From the NCBI GenBank assembly GCA_964495805.1, contig CAZBWV010000083.1:1-35040 (forward strand): DNA of 35,040 bases. The letters are read 5' to 3'. How positions within the stretch are numbered: position 1 is the stretch's first letter; each line of letters begins with the position of its first letter. Shown here piece after piece: positions 16,883-25,436 of the stretch. The notes under the pieces were generated by a model that was not told the origin of the DNA, ran no database searches, and saw only the letters and a list, made by a program, of their open reading frames with translations. Made by a program: the position numbers and the translations under genes. Origin of the DNA: JALXCH01 sp964495805 (GTDB lineage: Bacteria > Calditrichota > Calditrichia > RBG-13-44-9).

Positions 16883-19684
16883 TTACCCGGCCAGATCGCA
16901 CCAGTAGCGGATGTCTTCATGATAACGGGCTTCCAGGAACTGGTGCCGGAGAATTTCATCGTCAATTTTATTGGCGATAGTCTGAATGGTTTCACACACC
17001 TGCGGCAGGAACTGATTGAACCGATTGCGTTCCTTCTGACGATGAAGCAATCGCACCCACTCGCATTCCACCAGATAGATAATCTGAGGATATCCGCACT
17101 GCCTGGCAATTTCCCGGGAATGCCGGAAGGCTTTTTCACTCCGTTCAACTTGTTCCAGTAGGGCAAAAGCGCGTCCCTGTAGATAATACGCTGCCGCACG
17201 GTAGCGTCCCCATTCGGGAGCCCGCTTCAACATCAGTTCCACCAGAACCAGAGCCTTTTGCGGTTGCTTGCGTTCCAGCAAATACAGGGCATAGTAAAAA
17301 AGGTAATTCAGATAATCCATGAGTTCACCGCTGGTGTTCACCAGCTTTTTGGCGCTTACCAGTAAACGGTGTGCGCGGTCAAAGCGTCGGTTCTGGACCT
17401 CGTAAAAAGAAAGATACAAATTCGCCATAATTTGCAATGGTGCATTCTGAGTTTTTTCCGCCCATCGCCGGGCTTCGCTTAAATATTCCACTGCGTACAG
17501 TAGGGCATGTACCAGTAAATAAAGATGCCCCAGATGCAGTTTGATTTCATTCTGTTCGTTGAAAAAACGATGCTGAAAAGCCAGTTCCAGCGCCTGTTCC
17601 AGAGTTTTTCGGGCTTTTCCGTAAGCCCCCTGCTCTTTGTAAATCATTCCCAGATGAATAAGCACCTGCATGTGTCGGGCAGGACGATAGGTGAGTCGCA
17701 TTCGGTGAAGCAAATTCTCCAGATGCGCCGCAGCGTACCGCCATTTACCCAATCGGGCGTAAAGATCGGATAAGTAAAGTGACACCTGAAAACGCTGCTG
17801 GGGATAAAAATAACGTCGCAGCAAACGCAGCAGTTGCATACCTGTAGAGACTGCAGGAACCACCTCATTTTGAGCCATCTGGATTTGCATCAAATCCAGC
17901 ATTACAGGAAGATTTTCTTCTCCTTCAGGATTCCGGTTACGTAAGTAGCGAAGGGTTTGCTGAACCAGTTCCCGGTATGGTTCCGCTTCGCGCTTCAGCA
18001 ACTCTTTAAGTTTCCGATACACCTGCACCACACGACGGGTCTGTCCGGTCTGCTGGAATTTTTCCCAGGCCGACCGGTAATTCCGGATGGCAAAATTCCG
18101 ACGACTCAAATTCTCTTCCACCTGCCCCAACAACCAGTCACATTCCGCATGAGTTGCCAGATCAACAAAATCCTTTACGCGCACTTCGCGAATCAAATAG
18201 CGTGCTTCCTGAAAAGCATCCATCGCAATCAGTGTGCGAATCATTTTCAGGTTAACCTCTACCCACCGCTTCTGCTCCTTCGGAGAGGGTTTGGATTGAC
18301 TGGCAAATCGTTCTCGTAACTGGCGCAAGATCTCGAAAGAATTATCGTATGCACCAATCTGCCAGTACAAATCGCTCAGATGGGACAGGATCGCCTCCAC
18401 CTGCGGTACTTTGCCGGGATATAATGAGGCAATGCGCACCAGAAAATAAAACCGATCTGCTGCTTCGGTTAGTTTTTGCTGTTTGGCAAAATGGTTACCT
18501 TCCAGCCTGGCCAGTTCAATGGCTCGCTCCATGTTCCCTAATTCGTAATACAAAGCGGAAATGCGGTATATTTCCTGGAATTTCCCTGTTGTTTCCTGCT
18601 GATGCACAAATTCCAGCAGATCGTGCAGGTCTTCTAACAAAACCATCTCCTTCAACCAGTGCTGCCAGCGGAGAGATGCCAGTATTTGCCAGCGCTGGCC
18701 GTCCTGAACCACTTCCTGGATAAATCCAGCCTTCTGCCAGTGGTGGTGTTTTTCTGTATTGCCGAAAAGGTAATTCATGAGCTCGAAAAGATCTGCTTTG
18801 TGTACCGGCTGGTTTAAATGAGCCAGAAATCCCAATAACCGTCGATCGGCAACTTCCAGCGTATCAAAAACCGCCTGGAAGAGGTCCTCCCACTGCTGTC
18901 CGATGCGAATCTCGCGCAGTTTTTCCACCTGAATAAATCCGTCTCCCGCTTCTTCTATCAGGGGACGATACACACCCTCCAGCAAAAAACGGATTTTACC
19001 AGGATTGCCACCCGTTTTCATATAACAGTGATTGGTAATCAACCGGGCATTCATGGGCTGAGTGGGAAAGTATTCGGCGATACTACGTTCCACCTCCTGA
19101 ACGGAGAGTTTACGCAACTCAATCACTTCCTCCGCAGGTACTTCAGGATGATGTTTCTCCCGGGGATTCCGGGTAAAGACCACCAGAGGATGGAATGGCT
19201 TGAGCTGTTCCAGTAACAACCGATATCCCTGAAAGCGGGAATATTCCAGATGATGAATATTTTCCAGTATTAAAAACGGCGTGTGGGTTTCCGCCACAAA
19301 ATCCACAAACTGCAGAAACAGGTCACTATGCCAGCTTCCATTATGCAACTCGTCAATCTGGTGATTCTGCAGGGTATTGCGGATAAACTTTCGGGCAGAA
19401 CGGGGAAATTGCTGCAAGAAATGTTCCCATTGCGGGTGGTTGTCCCGATTCAGTTGCCGAATGATCTGAGCGGGAAGTTGTCCTGCCTCTCCGGTGTGGA
19501 AAGCAAAATTCAAATGGAGCAGTGGGAAGTAGGCATCCGGTAACTGCCTGAATAGCGCTTCCACAAATTCATGTTTGCCCATTCCCTCCTCCCCTTCTAC
19601 GGAGAGGAATAAAGGTTTATCGGGTGAGATTCTTTCCAATTTTCCAAGTAATTCATTGAACTGTTGCTGTCGTTGCCAGAGCAT
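16883..19684 (-). CDS. STAND-like P-loop/TPR protein with degenerate ATP motifs
   Basis: The 933-residue protein resembles MalT/AAA_16-type signal-transduction ATPases: an N-terminal nucleotide-binding region (about 1-330) followed by a long helical array of TPR-like repeats (about 350-920). The P-loop is GEEGMGKH (31-38), with His where Ser/Thr normally binds Mg-ATP. The Walker B strand reads PFLILEN (136-142) where the family has LLLDD, and VVFTRNPRE (168-176) may be the sensor strand. It could therefore bind nucleotide weakly or act as a scaffold. No DNA-binding, kinase or nuclease domain is attached, and no membrane segment or signal peptide is seen. AAGGA lies six bases before the ATG. 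Upstream is a 9-bp repeat array. Function unknown. Confidence 0.7.
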   Translation of the reverse strand: MLWQRQQQFNELLGKLERISPDKPLFLSVEGEEGMGKHEFVEALFRQLPDAYFPLLHLNFAFHTGEAGQLPAQIIRQLNRDNHPQWEHFLQQFPRSARKFIRNTLQNHQIDELHNGSWHSDLFLQFVDFVAETHTPFLILENIHHLEYSRFQGYRLLLEQLKPFHPLVVFTRNPREKHHPEVPAEEVIELRKLSVQEVERSIAEYFPTQPMNARLITNHCYMKTGGNPGKIRFLLEGVYRPLIEEAGDGFIQVEKLREIRIGQQWEDLFQAVFDTLEVADRRLLGFLAHLNQPVHKADLFELMNYLFGNTEKHHHWQKAGFIQEVVQDGQRWQILASLRWQHWLKEMVLLEDLHDLLEFVHQQETTGKFQEIYRISALYYELGNMERAIELARLEGNHFAKQQKLTEAADRFYFLVRIASLYPGKVPQVEAILSHLSDLYWQIGAYDNSFEILRQLRERFASQSKPSPKEQKRWVEVNLKMIRTLIAMDAFQEARYLIREVRVKDFVDLATHAECDWLLGQVEENLSRRNFAIRNYRSAWEKFQQTGQTRRVVQVYRKLKELLKREAEPYRELVQQTLRYLRNRNPEGEENLPVMLDLMQIQMAQNEVVPAVSTGMQLLRLLRRYFYPQQRFQVSLYLSDLYARLGKWRYAAAHLENLLHRMRLTYRPARHMQVLIHLGMIYKEQGAYGKARKTLEQALELAFQHRFFNEQNEIKLHLGHLYLLVHALLYAVEYLSEARRWAEKTQNAPLQIMANLYLSFYEVQNRRFDRAHRLLVSAKKLVNTSGELMDYLNYLFYYALYLLERKQPQKALVLVELMLKRAPEWGRYRAAAYYLQGRAFALLEQVERSEKAFRHSREIARQCGYPQIIYLVECEWVRLLHRQKERNRFNQFLPQVCETIQTIANKIDDEILRHQFLEARYHEDIRYWCDLAG

Positions 19685-20168
19685 GGTGATCCTTCTTCTG
19701 GTTAAGGTTGGTTAGAGGGGAATAAGGGAGATAAGGGAAATAGGGGGAATAGGGGATATAAGGGAAATAAGGGATATAAGGGATATAAGGGGAATAGGGG
19801 AAATAAGGGAAATAAAGGAAATAAGGGAGATAAGGGAATTGTAGGGTGTAGAATGAAATGGGTGTAGGGCATGGGAAGTCTGATTTGCATCTTTCGGGTG
19901 ATGCAGATGGAACAAGAGACCCCGGATGAAATAACGTTTGATCAAAACAGCTATGCCGTGGAACCGGAATGAAACCTGCATTTTCAAAATCTGTGGAGTT
20001 GTCAATCCATTCAATATATTTGTCCGGGTTGTTTGTCCGCATGCCAGATGAATTAAAAGCGAATTATTAAAGTAAACATGGCGCGCATTGCCAGTTTCAG
20101 ATGCATTCCCCAATTTGTACATCTATCCATTCATACCCTTTTTTCTTTTTTTCGGTCGAAATTATCGT
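19685..20168. other. 484-bp gap between tryptophanase and the STAND-like gene
   Basis: The gap holds the 9-bp G-rich array (described separately) nearest the STAND-like gene, then about 325 bases of ordinary AT-rich sequence without a recognised RNA or promoter. All three minus-strand frames stay open across the array only because a 9-bp unit without stop codons keeps frame, so the predicted Pro/Tyr/Leu-rich peptides are not considered real. Confidence 0.6.
19717..19843. repeat. 9-bp G-rich tandem array, copy 1
   Basis: About fourteen units of nine bases follow the pattern rGGGa(a/t/g)ATA. G runs of three to five begin every nine bases, near 19717, 19726, 19735 and on to 19834. Units vary (GGGATATAA, GGGAAATAA, GGGAGATAA) but the spacing is strict. 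The array begins 33 bases upstream of the STAND-like start codon, with the C-rich strand as its coding sense. A second array of the same unit is at 32287-32377. Four consecutive GGG tracts with six-base loops satisfy the usual pattern for a G-quadruplex. Confidence 0.92.
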
Positions 20169-21545
20169 TTAATCCACTTCTTCCAGAATAGCGGTAAAAT
20201 GCCGCAGGAAGGGTGGCTCGTACACCAATCGCAATCCTTTGAACGATTCTCTCTGGTCGCGGATGTTTTTCAGTGCATTGGCGACATACTCCAGATGAGA
20301 GGCGGTGTACACGCGTCGGGGAATAGCCAGCCGAACCAATTCCATTTCCGGATAGTGCCACTCTCCGCTGTCGGGATCACGGTGTGCAAACATCAGACTT
20401 CCAATTTCCACCACTCGAATCGCCGCTTCCCGATAAAAAGCCACAGTAAGCACCTGTCCGGGAAACTGCGATTGGGGAATGTGAGACAGAAAGCTTTTTG
20501 CATCGATGTACACAGCATGTCCCCCCACCGGTTTGACGATGGGTATTCCCAGATCGCTTATCAGCCGTCCTAAATAAGCGGTATGGGCAATCCGGTAACG
20601 CAGATAATCCTCATTGAGCACTTCTTCCAATCCCCGCGCAATAAGTTCCAGGTCCCGCCCGGCCAGTCCGCCATAAGTGGGAAACCCCTCCCGTAAAATC
20701 AGCAGATTCTGTAATTTCCGGTACAGTTCTTCATCGTTCAGTGCAATAAAACCGCCCATATTCACCAGCGCATCCTTTTTGGCACTCATCAAACAACCGT
20801 CCACATAGGAGAACATTTCCCGCACGATTTCCGGAATGCTCTTGTCCCGGTAGCCTTTTTCCCGCATTTTGATGAAATACGCATTTTCAGCAAATCGTGC
20901 CGCATCAAAAAATAACGGTATTCCGTAGGAATGGCTGATTTCGCTGATGGTGCGGATATTCTCCATGGAAACCGGCTGTCCGCCCCCACTGTTGTTGGTA
21001 ATGGTGATTAAAATAACCGGTATTTTCTCTTTACCGTACTCCCGGATGGCGTTTTCCAGCTTCTGCGGGTCCATATTCCCTTTAAACGGATGTTCCAGGG
21101 TGGGATGCAATCCTTCTTCGATGACGCAATCCAGTGCCTGAGCCTGGAGGTATTCCACATTGGCGCGGGTAGTATCGAAATGAATGTTATTGGGTACCAC
21201 ATCACCTGGTTTGAGCAGCGTGGAGAAGAACACATTTTCGGCTGCTCGCCCCTGGTGTGTGGGCAACACGTAGCGAAATCCCATTACCTTTTGAACACTC
21301 TCCTGCAAATGGTAAAAATTCCGGCAACCAGCATAAGATTCGTCGCCCATCATCAGACCAGCCCATTGACGGTCGCTCATGGCGGAGGTTCCGGAATCGG
21401 TAAGCAAATCGATAAAAATGGCTTCGGCCGGTATGTTAAACACGTTAAATCCCGCCTTGTGAATCAACTTTTCCCGCTCCTCCCGGGAGATTAATTTTAA
21501 TGGTTCCACCATCTTAATACGAAACGGCTCAAGCGGTAATTCCAT
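20169..21545 (-). CDS. tnaA: tryptophanase (tryptophan indole-lyase)
   Basis: This PLP enzyme splits tryptophan to indole, pyruvate and ammonia. Its 458 residues show the beta-eliminating lyase fold: THQGR at 96-100, Asp214 that contacts the PLP ring, and the PLP-binding Lys257 in SAKKD. The nearest relatives are tryptophanase and tyrosine phenol-lyase. Much of the backbone (SDRQWAG, LVNMGGF, YGGLAGRD) looks like tyrosine phenol-lyase, yet three positions that separate the two point to tryptophanase: Asp124 in FDTT (Thr in the phenol-lyase), Ile381 in VEIGS (Arg in the phenol-lyase) and His449 in LRHFTA (Phe in the phenol-lyase). GGGAG precedes the ATG. It appears to be a single-gene unit with an inverted repeat upstream; no Trp permease is adjacent. 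Confidence 0.88.
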   Translation of the reverse strand: MELPLEPFRIKMVEPLKLISREEREKLIHKAGFNVFNIPAEAIFIDLLTDSGTSAMSDRQWAGLMMGDESYAGCRNFYHLQESVQKVMGFRYVLPTHQGRAAENVFFSTLLKPGDVVPNNIHFDTTRANVEYLQAQALDCVIEEGLHPTLEHPFKGNMDPQKLENAIREYGKEKIPVILITITNNSGGGQPVSMENIRTISEISHSYGIPLFFDAARFAENAYFIKMREKGYRDKSIPEIVREMFSYVDGCLMSAKKDALVNMGGFIALNDEELYRKLQNLLILREGFPTYGGLAGRDLELIARGLEEVLNEDYLRYRIAHTAYLGRLISDLGIPIVKPVGGHAVYIDAKSFLSHIPQSQFPGQVLTVAFYREAAIRVVEIGSLMFAHRDPDSGEWHYPEMELVRLAIPRRVYTASHLEYVANALKNIRDQRESFKGLRLVYEPPFLRHFTAILEEVD

Positions 21546-21604
21546 AATGCTCCCTTCTTGCTTATCGGTTCAGAGGATTCAAATGCCAGATTTTACTGAT
21601 TCAT

Positions 21605-21637
21605 ACCGGAACGAAAACACAACATTTCCTTTCCGGT
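21605..21637. promoter_or_regulatory. inverted repeat upstream of tnaA
   Basis: ACCGGAA (21605-21611) and TTCCGGT (21631-21637) form seven-base arms around a 19-base spacer, starting 60 bases before the tryptophanase ATG. It could be an operator or a leader stem-loop. On the coding strand the spacer contains a ten-codon frame after AAAGGAA, but that frame has no Trp codon. Confidence 0.35.
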
Positions 21638-21715
21638 TTAGTAACACTCCCTTCCCCTTCCGTAATCCTTTTGATGAAGTGAAAATAGGAACGGAAACCG
21701 TGTTTTTTCAATGAA

Positions 21716-21767
21716 ATAAAAAAATAATTGGTCAATCACAACAGCTGGACAATGCCCAGTTGTTATG
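21716..21767 (-). terminator. terminator-like hairpin after the receiver gene
   Basis: Immediately past the receiver-domain stop, the minus strand folds as CATAACAACTGG (21767-21756) with CCAGCTGTTGTG (21748-21737), eleven of twelve positions paired including one wobble. A T-rich run follows about eight bases later (complement of 21716-21729). The distance to the T run is slightly long. Confidence 0.5.
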
Positions 21768-21783
21768 CCAGGCACGTAAGAAC

Positions 21784-22149
21784 TTAACTTAATTTGTTCA
21801 ATATTTCCTGAAACTTATCCACGCTGAACGGTTTGGGCAAAAATAGTCCCCCGTCGGTATCCAGAATTTCTTCAATCTCATCCGGTGCTTCGTAACCGCT
21901 GGTAAACACAATTCGACCTTTAAATTCCGGATATTTTTCACAGATTTTTCGATAAAGTTTGTCTCCGGTAATATCCGGTAAACTTAAATCCAGAATGATA
22001 TGGTCGAAGCTTTCTTCGGACATTCGGTCTAACGCATCGTGACCAGTCGGGGCAATTTCTCCGGAAAATCCAAATACCTGTAACATATTGACCATAATAT
22101 CTGCCAGCGACTTTTCATCCTCAATGACCAATACTTTTTTGTTGCCCAT
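21784..22149 (-). CDS. stand-alone response regulator receiver domain
   Basis: The 121 residues form a single CheY-like receiver with no output domain. The acid pocket Glu10-Asp11, phosphoacceptor Asp54 in ILDLSLPD, Thr83-Ser84 and Lys106-Pro107 are all present, so it should be phosphorylated by a histidine kinase. No kinase is encoded in the window. The ATG follows AAGGGAAG. A terminator-like hairpin lies on each side of it, so it is probably its own transcript. Such proteins relay phosphate to a hybrid kinase or act by protein contact; the partner is unknown. Confidence 0.92.
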   Translation of the reverse strand: MGNKKVLVIEDEKSLADIMVNMLQVFGFSGEIAPTGHDALDRMSEESFDHIILDLSLPDITGDKLYRKICEKYPEFKGRIVFTSGYEAPDEIEEILDTDGGLFLPKPFSVDKFQEILNKLS

Positions 22150-22178
22150 GGCGGCTTCCCTTATTTTTATTTTTTTGA

Positions 22179-22206
22179 AAAACAGAAATTCCCGGATAGG
22201 ATTTCT
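22179..22206 (-). terminator. possible terminator after gatB
   Basis: On the minus strand AGAAATCC (22206-22199) pairs with GG-ATTTCT (arm near 22192-22184, one base bulged) and is followed by gtttttc. The stem is about eight pairs with a bulge. It lies some 45 bases past the gatB stop. Confidence 0.4.
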
Positions 22207-22250
22207 TTGTTCTCTTTAAATCTAACCGGTTTAAGGTCTCTTTCTATTGC

Positions 22251-23705
22251 TCATTTTTCCCTGTGATTGTTTTTTAACGCCCGGGACAACAACTCCTTAA
22301 GCACGGCAGGATTGGCTTTACCCCCGGTTTTTCGCATCACCTGCCCCATCAAAAAAGTGAATACCTTTTCCCGCCCATTCCGGAATTGTTCCACCTGTTC
22401 CGGAAACTGATGCAAGACTTCATGAACGACTTTTCGCAAAATTTCGCGATCGTGAATTTGTTGCAGTCCTTTTGCTTCAACTACCTCCCGGGCACTTTTT
22501 CCGGTTTCCACCATTTCCTCCAGTACTTCCCCGGCACGGGATTGGCTCAGTATCCCCCTGGCAATCAAATTTAATAATTCGGCCAGATTTTTCGGTGATA
22601 CAGGAAACTCGTTTACCGACCATTTCCGCTGGTGCAGGATTCGTTTGACCTCCCGCAAAAACAGATTGCTGGCCAGAGAAAAATGAGAGTGGTACTTTAC
22701 CACCTGCTCATACAAATCAGCCAGTTCCCGTTCCGCAGTGAGGATTGTGGCATCGTACTCGGAAAGCTGATATTGTTTCCGGAATCGTTCCATGCGTGCA
22801 TCGGGCAGTTCGGGAAGTGTTTCGGCTATTCGTTCCACTGTTCGGCGCGATACCTCCAGCGGCAGCAAATCCGGTTCCGGGAAATAGCGATAATCAAAAT
22901 CGGCTTCCTTTTTGCGGATGATGCGTGCCTGGTTTTTTGTGGCATCCCACAGCAGCGTGGCCGGTTCCACCACCCCTCCACCATTTAAAATGGCTGTCTG
23001 CCGTTCAATTTCAAATTTTAAAGCTCTCTCTACGTTACGAAAAGAATTTAAATTTTTCAACTCCGTTTTTACTCCAGGCTCATTCTCTTCCGTCGGTCGA
23101 AGGGAGACGTTGGCATCGCAACGCAAGCTGCCTTCTTCCATATTTCCGTCGCAGATGCGCAAATATACCAGTATTTTTTTTAATTTTTCCAGAAAGAGAC
23201 GGGCTTCGGTGGGAGAACGCAAATCGGGTTGGGTGACGATTTCGATCAGCGGTACGCCACTTCGGTTAAAATCGATGAGCGTTGCCTCCCCTGCCACCGC
23301 CGGATCGTGAATGGACTTGCCCGCATCCTCTTCCAGATGAATTCGCTGAATGCCAATTCTTCGCTCTATGCCATCAGGCAGGGTTATATTCAGGTAACCA
23401 TCGCGACACAGCGGTTCCTGATATTGAGTAATCTGGTACCCTTTGGGTAAATCCGGATAAAAATAGTTCTTCCGTGCAAAAGTGCTGATGGAAGCAATGC
23501 GACAGTGGGTGGCTAATCCCATGGCAATGGCAAATTCCACCGCTTTTTGATTCAGTACCGGCAGAGCACCGGGAAGTCCCAGACACACCGGACAAACCTG
23601 AGTGTTGGGCTCCGCACCATATCGGGTGCTGCAACCACAAAATATTTTGCTTTCGGTTAGCAGCTGGGCATGTATTTCCAGTCCAATAACCACCTGATAA
23701 GTCAT
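22251..23705 (-). CDS. gatB: Asp-tRNA(Asn)/Glu-tRNA(Gln) amidotransferase subunit B
   Basis: GatB is the tRNA-binding kinase subunit of GatCAB, which activates mischarged Glu-tRNA(Gln) or Asp-tRNA(Asn) for amidation. The N-terminal signature VIGLEIHAQL (about residues 5-14) is followed by the Cys-rich zinc site (CGCS and CPVCLGLPG), the HLEEDAGKS stretch and the C-terminal helical YqeY-like tail. The product is 484 residues when started at the ATG at 23705, which overlaps the gatA stop as ATGA; a longer in-frame start exists but lacks this coupling. The 3' end is followed by a possible terminator. GatC is not encoded nearby. Confidence 0.96.
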   Translation of the reverse strand: MTYQVVIGLEIHAQLLTESKIFCGCSTRYGAEPNTQVCPVCLGLPGALPVLNQKAVEFAIAMGLATHCRIASISTFARKNYFYPDLPKGYQITQYQEPLCRDGYLNITLPDGIERRIGIQRIHLEEDAGKSIHDPAVAGEATLIDFNRSGVPLIEIVTQPDLRSPTEARLFLEKLKKILVYLRICDGNMEEGSLRCDANVSLRPTEENEPGVKTELKNLNSFRNVERALKFEIERQTAILNGGGVVEPATLLWDATKNQARIIRKKEADFDYRYFPEPDLLPLEVSRRTVERIAETLPELPDARMERFRKQYQLSEYDATILTAERELADLYEQVVKYHSHFSLASNLFLREVKRILHQRKWSVNEFPVSPKNLAELLNLIARGILSQSRAGEVLEEMVETGKSAREVVEAKGLQQIHDREILRKVVHEVLHQFPEQVEQFRNGREKVFTFLMGQVMRKTGGKANPAVLKELLSRALKNNHREK

Positions 23706-25141
23706 GACGTCCCCGACTCCTTTTGACTCCACTCCCTTTCTACGAAATCACCCACCTGAAAAAGCAACTCTTCCCGGAACGGAGGTGCCATGAGCTGGAG
23801 TCCCACCGCAAATTCCAGTCCGGATTCCCGCAGGGGAAGGTTCATGGCACAGATACCAGCCAGATTTGCTGGCACAGTGAAGGCATCGGACAAATACATC
23901 TGCAACGGTTGATGAAGTTTCTCTCCCAGTCGAAAAGGAAATGTGGGTGTGGTGGGTGTTACCAGTACATCCACTCCCTCAAATGCCCGAAGGTATTCCT
24001 GCTGAATGAGCCGTTGTACCTTCCGGGCTTTCTGGTAATATGCCCGATAGTATCCGGCAGAAAGCACATAAGTACCCAGCATAATCCGTCGTTTCACTTC
24101 CGCACCAAATCCCAGGCTGCGCGTCTTTCGGAACATCGTTTCCGGATCGCTGGCCGGGGCACGAAAACCGTAGCGCACGCCATCAAATCGGGCAAGGTTG
24201 CTGGACGCCTCCGCAGAGGCGATGACGTAGTAAGTGGCAACGGCATAACGGGTGAACGGCAGAGAAATGGATACCAGTTCGGCACCGGCATGCTCTAAAA
24301 GCTGAAGCGCTCGTTCCACACCATCCCGAATTGCCGGTTCTACCCGGGGGTGGAAATATTCTTTCGGTACGCCAATGCGCAGCCCTTTTACATCTCGATT
24401 CAGCCATCGGGAATAGTCCGGAACCGGTTGATTCGCACAGGTGGCATCCCGGGAATCCGCTCCCGCGATAACCTGCAACAACTTCGCCACTTCTCCTACA
24501 CGTTGTGCCATGGGACCGATTTGCTCCAGCGAAGAGGCAAACGCCACCAGTCCGTACCGGGAAACTCGTCCGTAAGTTGGTTTAAATCCCACTACGCCAC
24601 AAAAAGCAGCTGGCTGGCGAACTGAACCGCCGGTATCGCTCCCCAGTGCCAGATCAGCCATTCCCGTGGCAACGGCTACAGCGGAGCCTCCGCTGGAACC
24701 ACCGGCTACATCATCCGGGTTCAGGGGATTTTTCACCGCACCGAAATAGGAGGTTTCGCTGGATGAACCCATGGCAAACTCATCCATGTTGGTCTGGCCG
24801 ATAATAATTCCATCAGCCTGAAGAATTCGTTGTACGGCGGTGGCATGAAATGGGGATTGGTATTGTTGCAGAATTTTCGATCCACAGGTCAGAGGATGAT
24901 GGCGGTAGGCAATATTATCTTTTAACGCCACAATGTACCCGGCCAGAGGGCCCAGGGACTCACCCCGGTCCCTCCGACGTTGCAACATCCGGGCTTGTTC
25001 AATGGCCTCCTCAGCAAAAACGCGAACAAAAGCATTGAAATGGGAAAACTGGCGAATCCGCTCCAGAGCGTGACGAACCGCTTTATTCAAATCAAGCTCG
25101 CCGTGCAGAAAACGCTGGTGTTTATCGTCTTGTGCCGTCAC
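23702..25141 (-). CDS. gatA: Asp-tRNA(Asn)/Glu-tRNA(Gln) amidotransferase subunit A
   Basis: GatA is the glutaminase subunit that supplies ammonia to GatB. It is an amidase-signature enzyme with the full Ser-cis-Ser-Lys triad: Lys74 in ALKDN, Ser149 in AGGSSGGS and the nucleophile Ser173 in DTGGSVRQPA. The spacing equals that of characterised GatA proteins. The length of 479 is normal. Translation starts at a GTG with GGGG about seven bases upstream. The stop overlaps the gatB start by four bases, and tatA ends 67 bases upstream on the same strand. The missing gatC must lie elsewhere. Confidence 0.96.
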   Translation of the reverse strand: MTAQDDKHQRFLHGELDLNKAVRHALERIRQFSHFNAFVRVFAEEAIEQARMLQRRRDRGESLGPLAGYIVALKDNIAYRHHPLTCGSKILQQYQSPFHATAVQRILQADGIIIGQTNMDEFAMGSSSETSYFGAVKNPLNPDDVAGGSSGGSAVAVATGMADLALGSDTGGSVRQPAAFCGVVGFKPTYGRVSRYGLVAFASSLEQIGPMAQRVGEVAKLLQVIAGADSRDATCANQPVPDYSRWLNRDVKGLRIGVPKEYFHPRVEPAIRDGVERALQLLEHAGAELVSISLPFTRYAVATYYVIASAEASSNLARFDGVRYGFRAPASDPETMFRKTRSLGFGAEVKRRIMLGTYVLSAGYYRAYYQKARKVQRLIQQEYLRAFEGVDVLVTPTTPTFPFRLGEKLHQPLQMYLSDAFTVPANLAGICAMNLPLRESGLEFAVGLQLMAPPFREELLFQVGDFVEREWSQKESGTS

Positions 25142-25208
25142 TCAATGCCCCGATTATCTACTCCGCTTTACCATCGGGTTGTTGAAATCCGAAAATTGGA
25201 TTCGCCAA

Positions 25209-25436
25209 TTACCCGGCCAGATTCTCGTCCTTCTTCTCTGCGCTCTGTTGCTTCTGCTTTGGTAAAGGCTCTTCCCTTGTAACATCTAATTCCTGCTGAA
25301 TATTCTGGGTCGCATTTTTAAACTCGTTAATGGAGCGTCCCAGCGACCGGGCCAATTCCGGTAAACGCTTGGCACCAAACAGAATTAAAATAATCAAAAA
25401 AATAACCAGCAATTCAGGAGGTCCAATTCCAAACAT
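25209..25436 (-). CDS. tatA: twin-arginine translocase subunit, TatA/TatE type
   Basis: The 75-residue protein has the canonical TatA build: a short membrane helix (about residues 5-22) that starts with GPPELLVI, the FGAKRLPELARSLGRS hinge and amphipathic helix (about 20-40), and a charged soluble tail. TatA multimers form the passage for folded Tat substrates. TatB proteins share the fold, but this short, Gln/Lys-rich tail fits TatA. AAGGAG lies close to the ATG. It precedes gatA; tatC is not in the window. A 176-base gap upstream may carry its own promoter. Confidence 0.9.
   Translation of the reverse strand: MFGIGPPELLVIFLIILILFGAKRLPELARSLGRSINEFKNATQNIQQELDVTREEPLPKQKQQSAEKKDENLAG

Noticed and set aside
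16883..19684. STAND-like gene as part of an anti-phage defence system
   Set aside because: No nuclease, TIR, protease or other effector domain is attached or adjacent; the neighbours are an ordinary hydrolase, a dipeptidase and tryptophanase.
19717..19843. Arrays read as CRISPR
   Set aside because: The unit is only nine bases, continuous and without spacers, and there are no cas genes.
19653..20122. Long minus-strand open frames rich in Pro, Tyr, Leu, Ile and Ser across the first 9-bp array
   Set aside because: The 9-bp unit has no stop in any minus-strand frame, so all three stay open. The peptides are pure repeat translation without family likeness or ribosome sites.
21593..21625. Ten-codon frame upstream of tnaA as a TnaC-type leader peptide
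   Set aside because: It has no Trp codon and no Pro stall motif, so the classical attenuation model does not apply.
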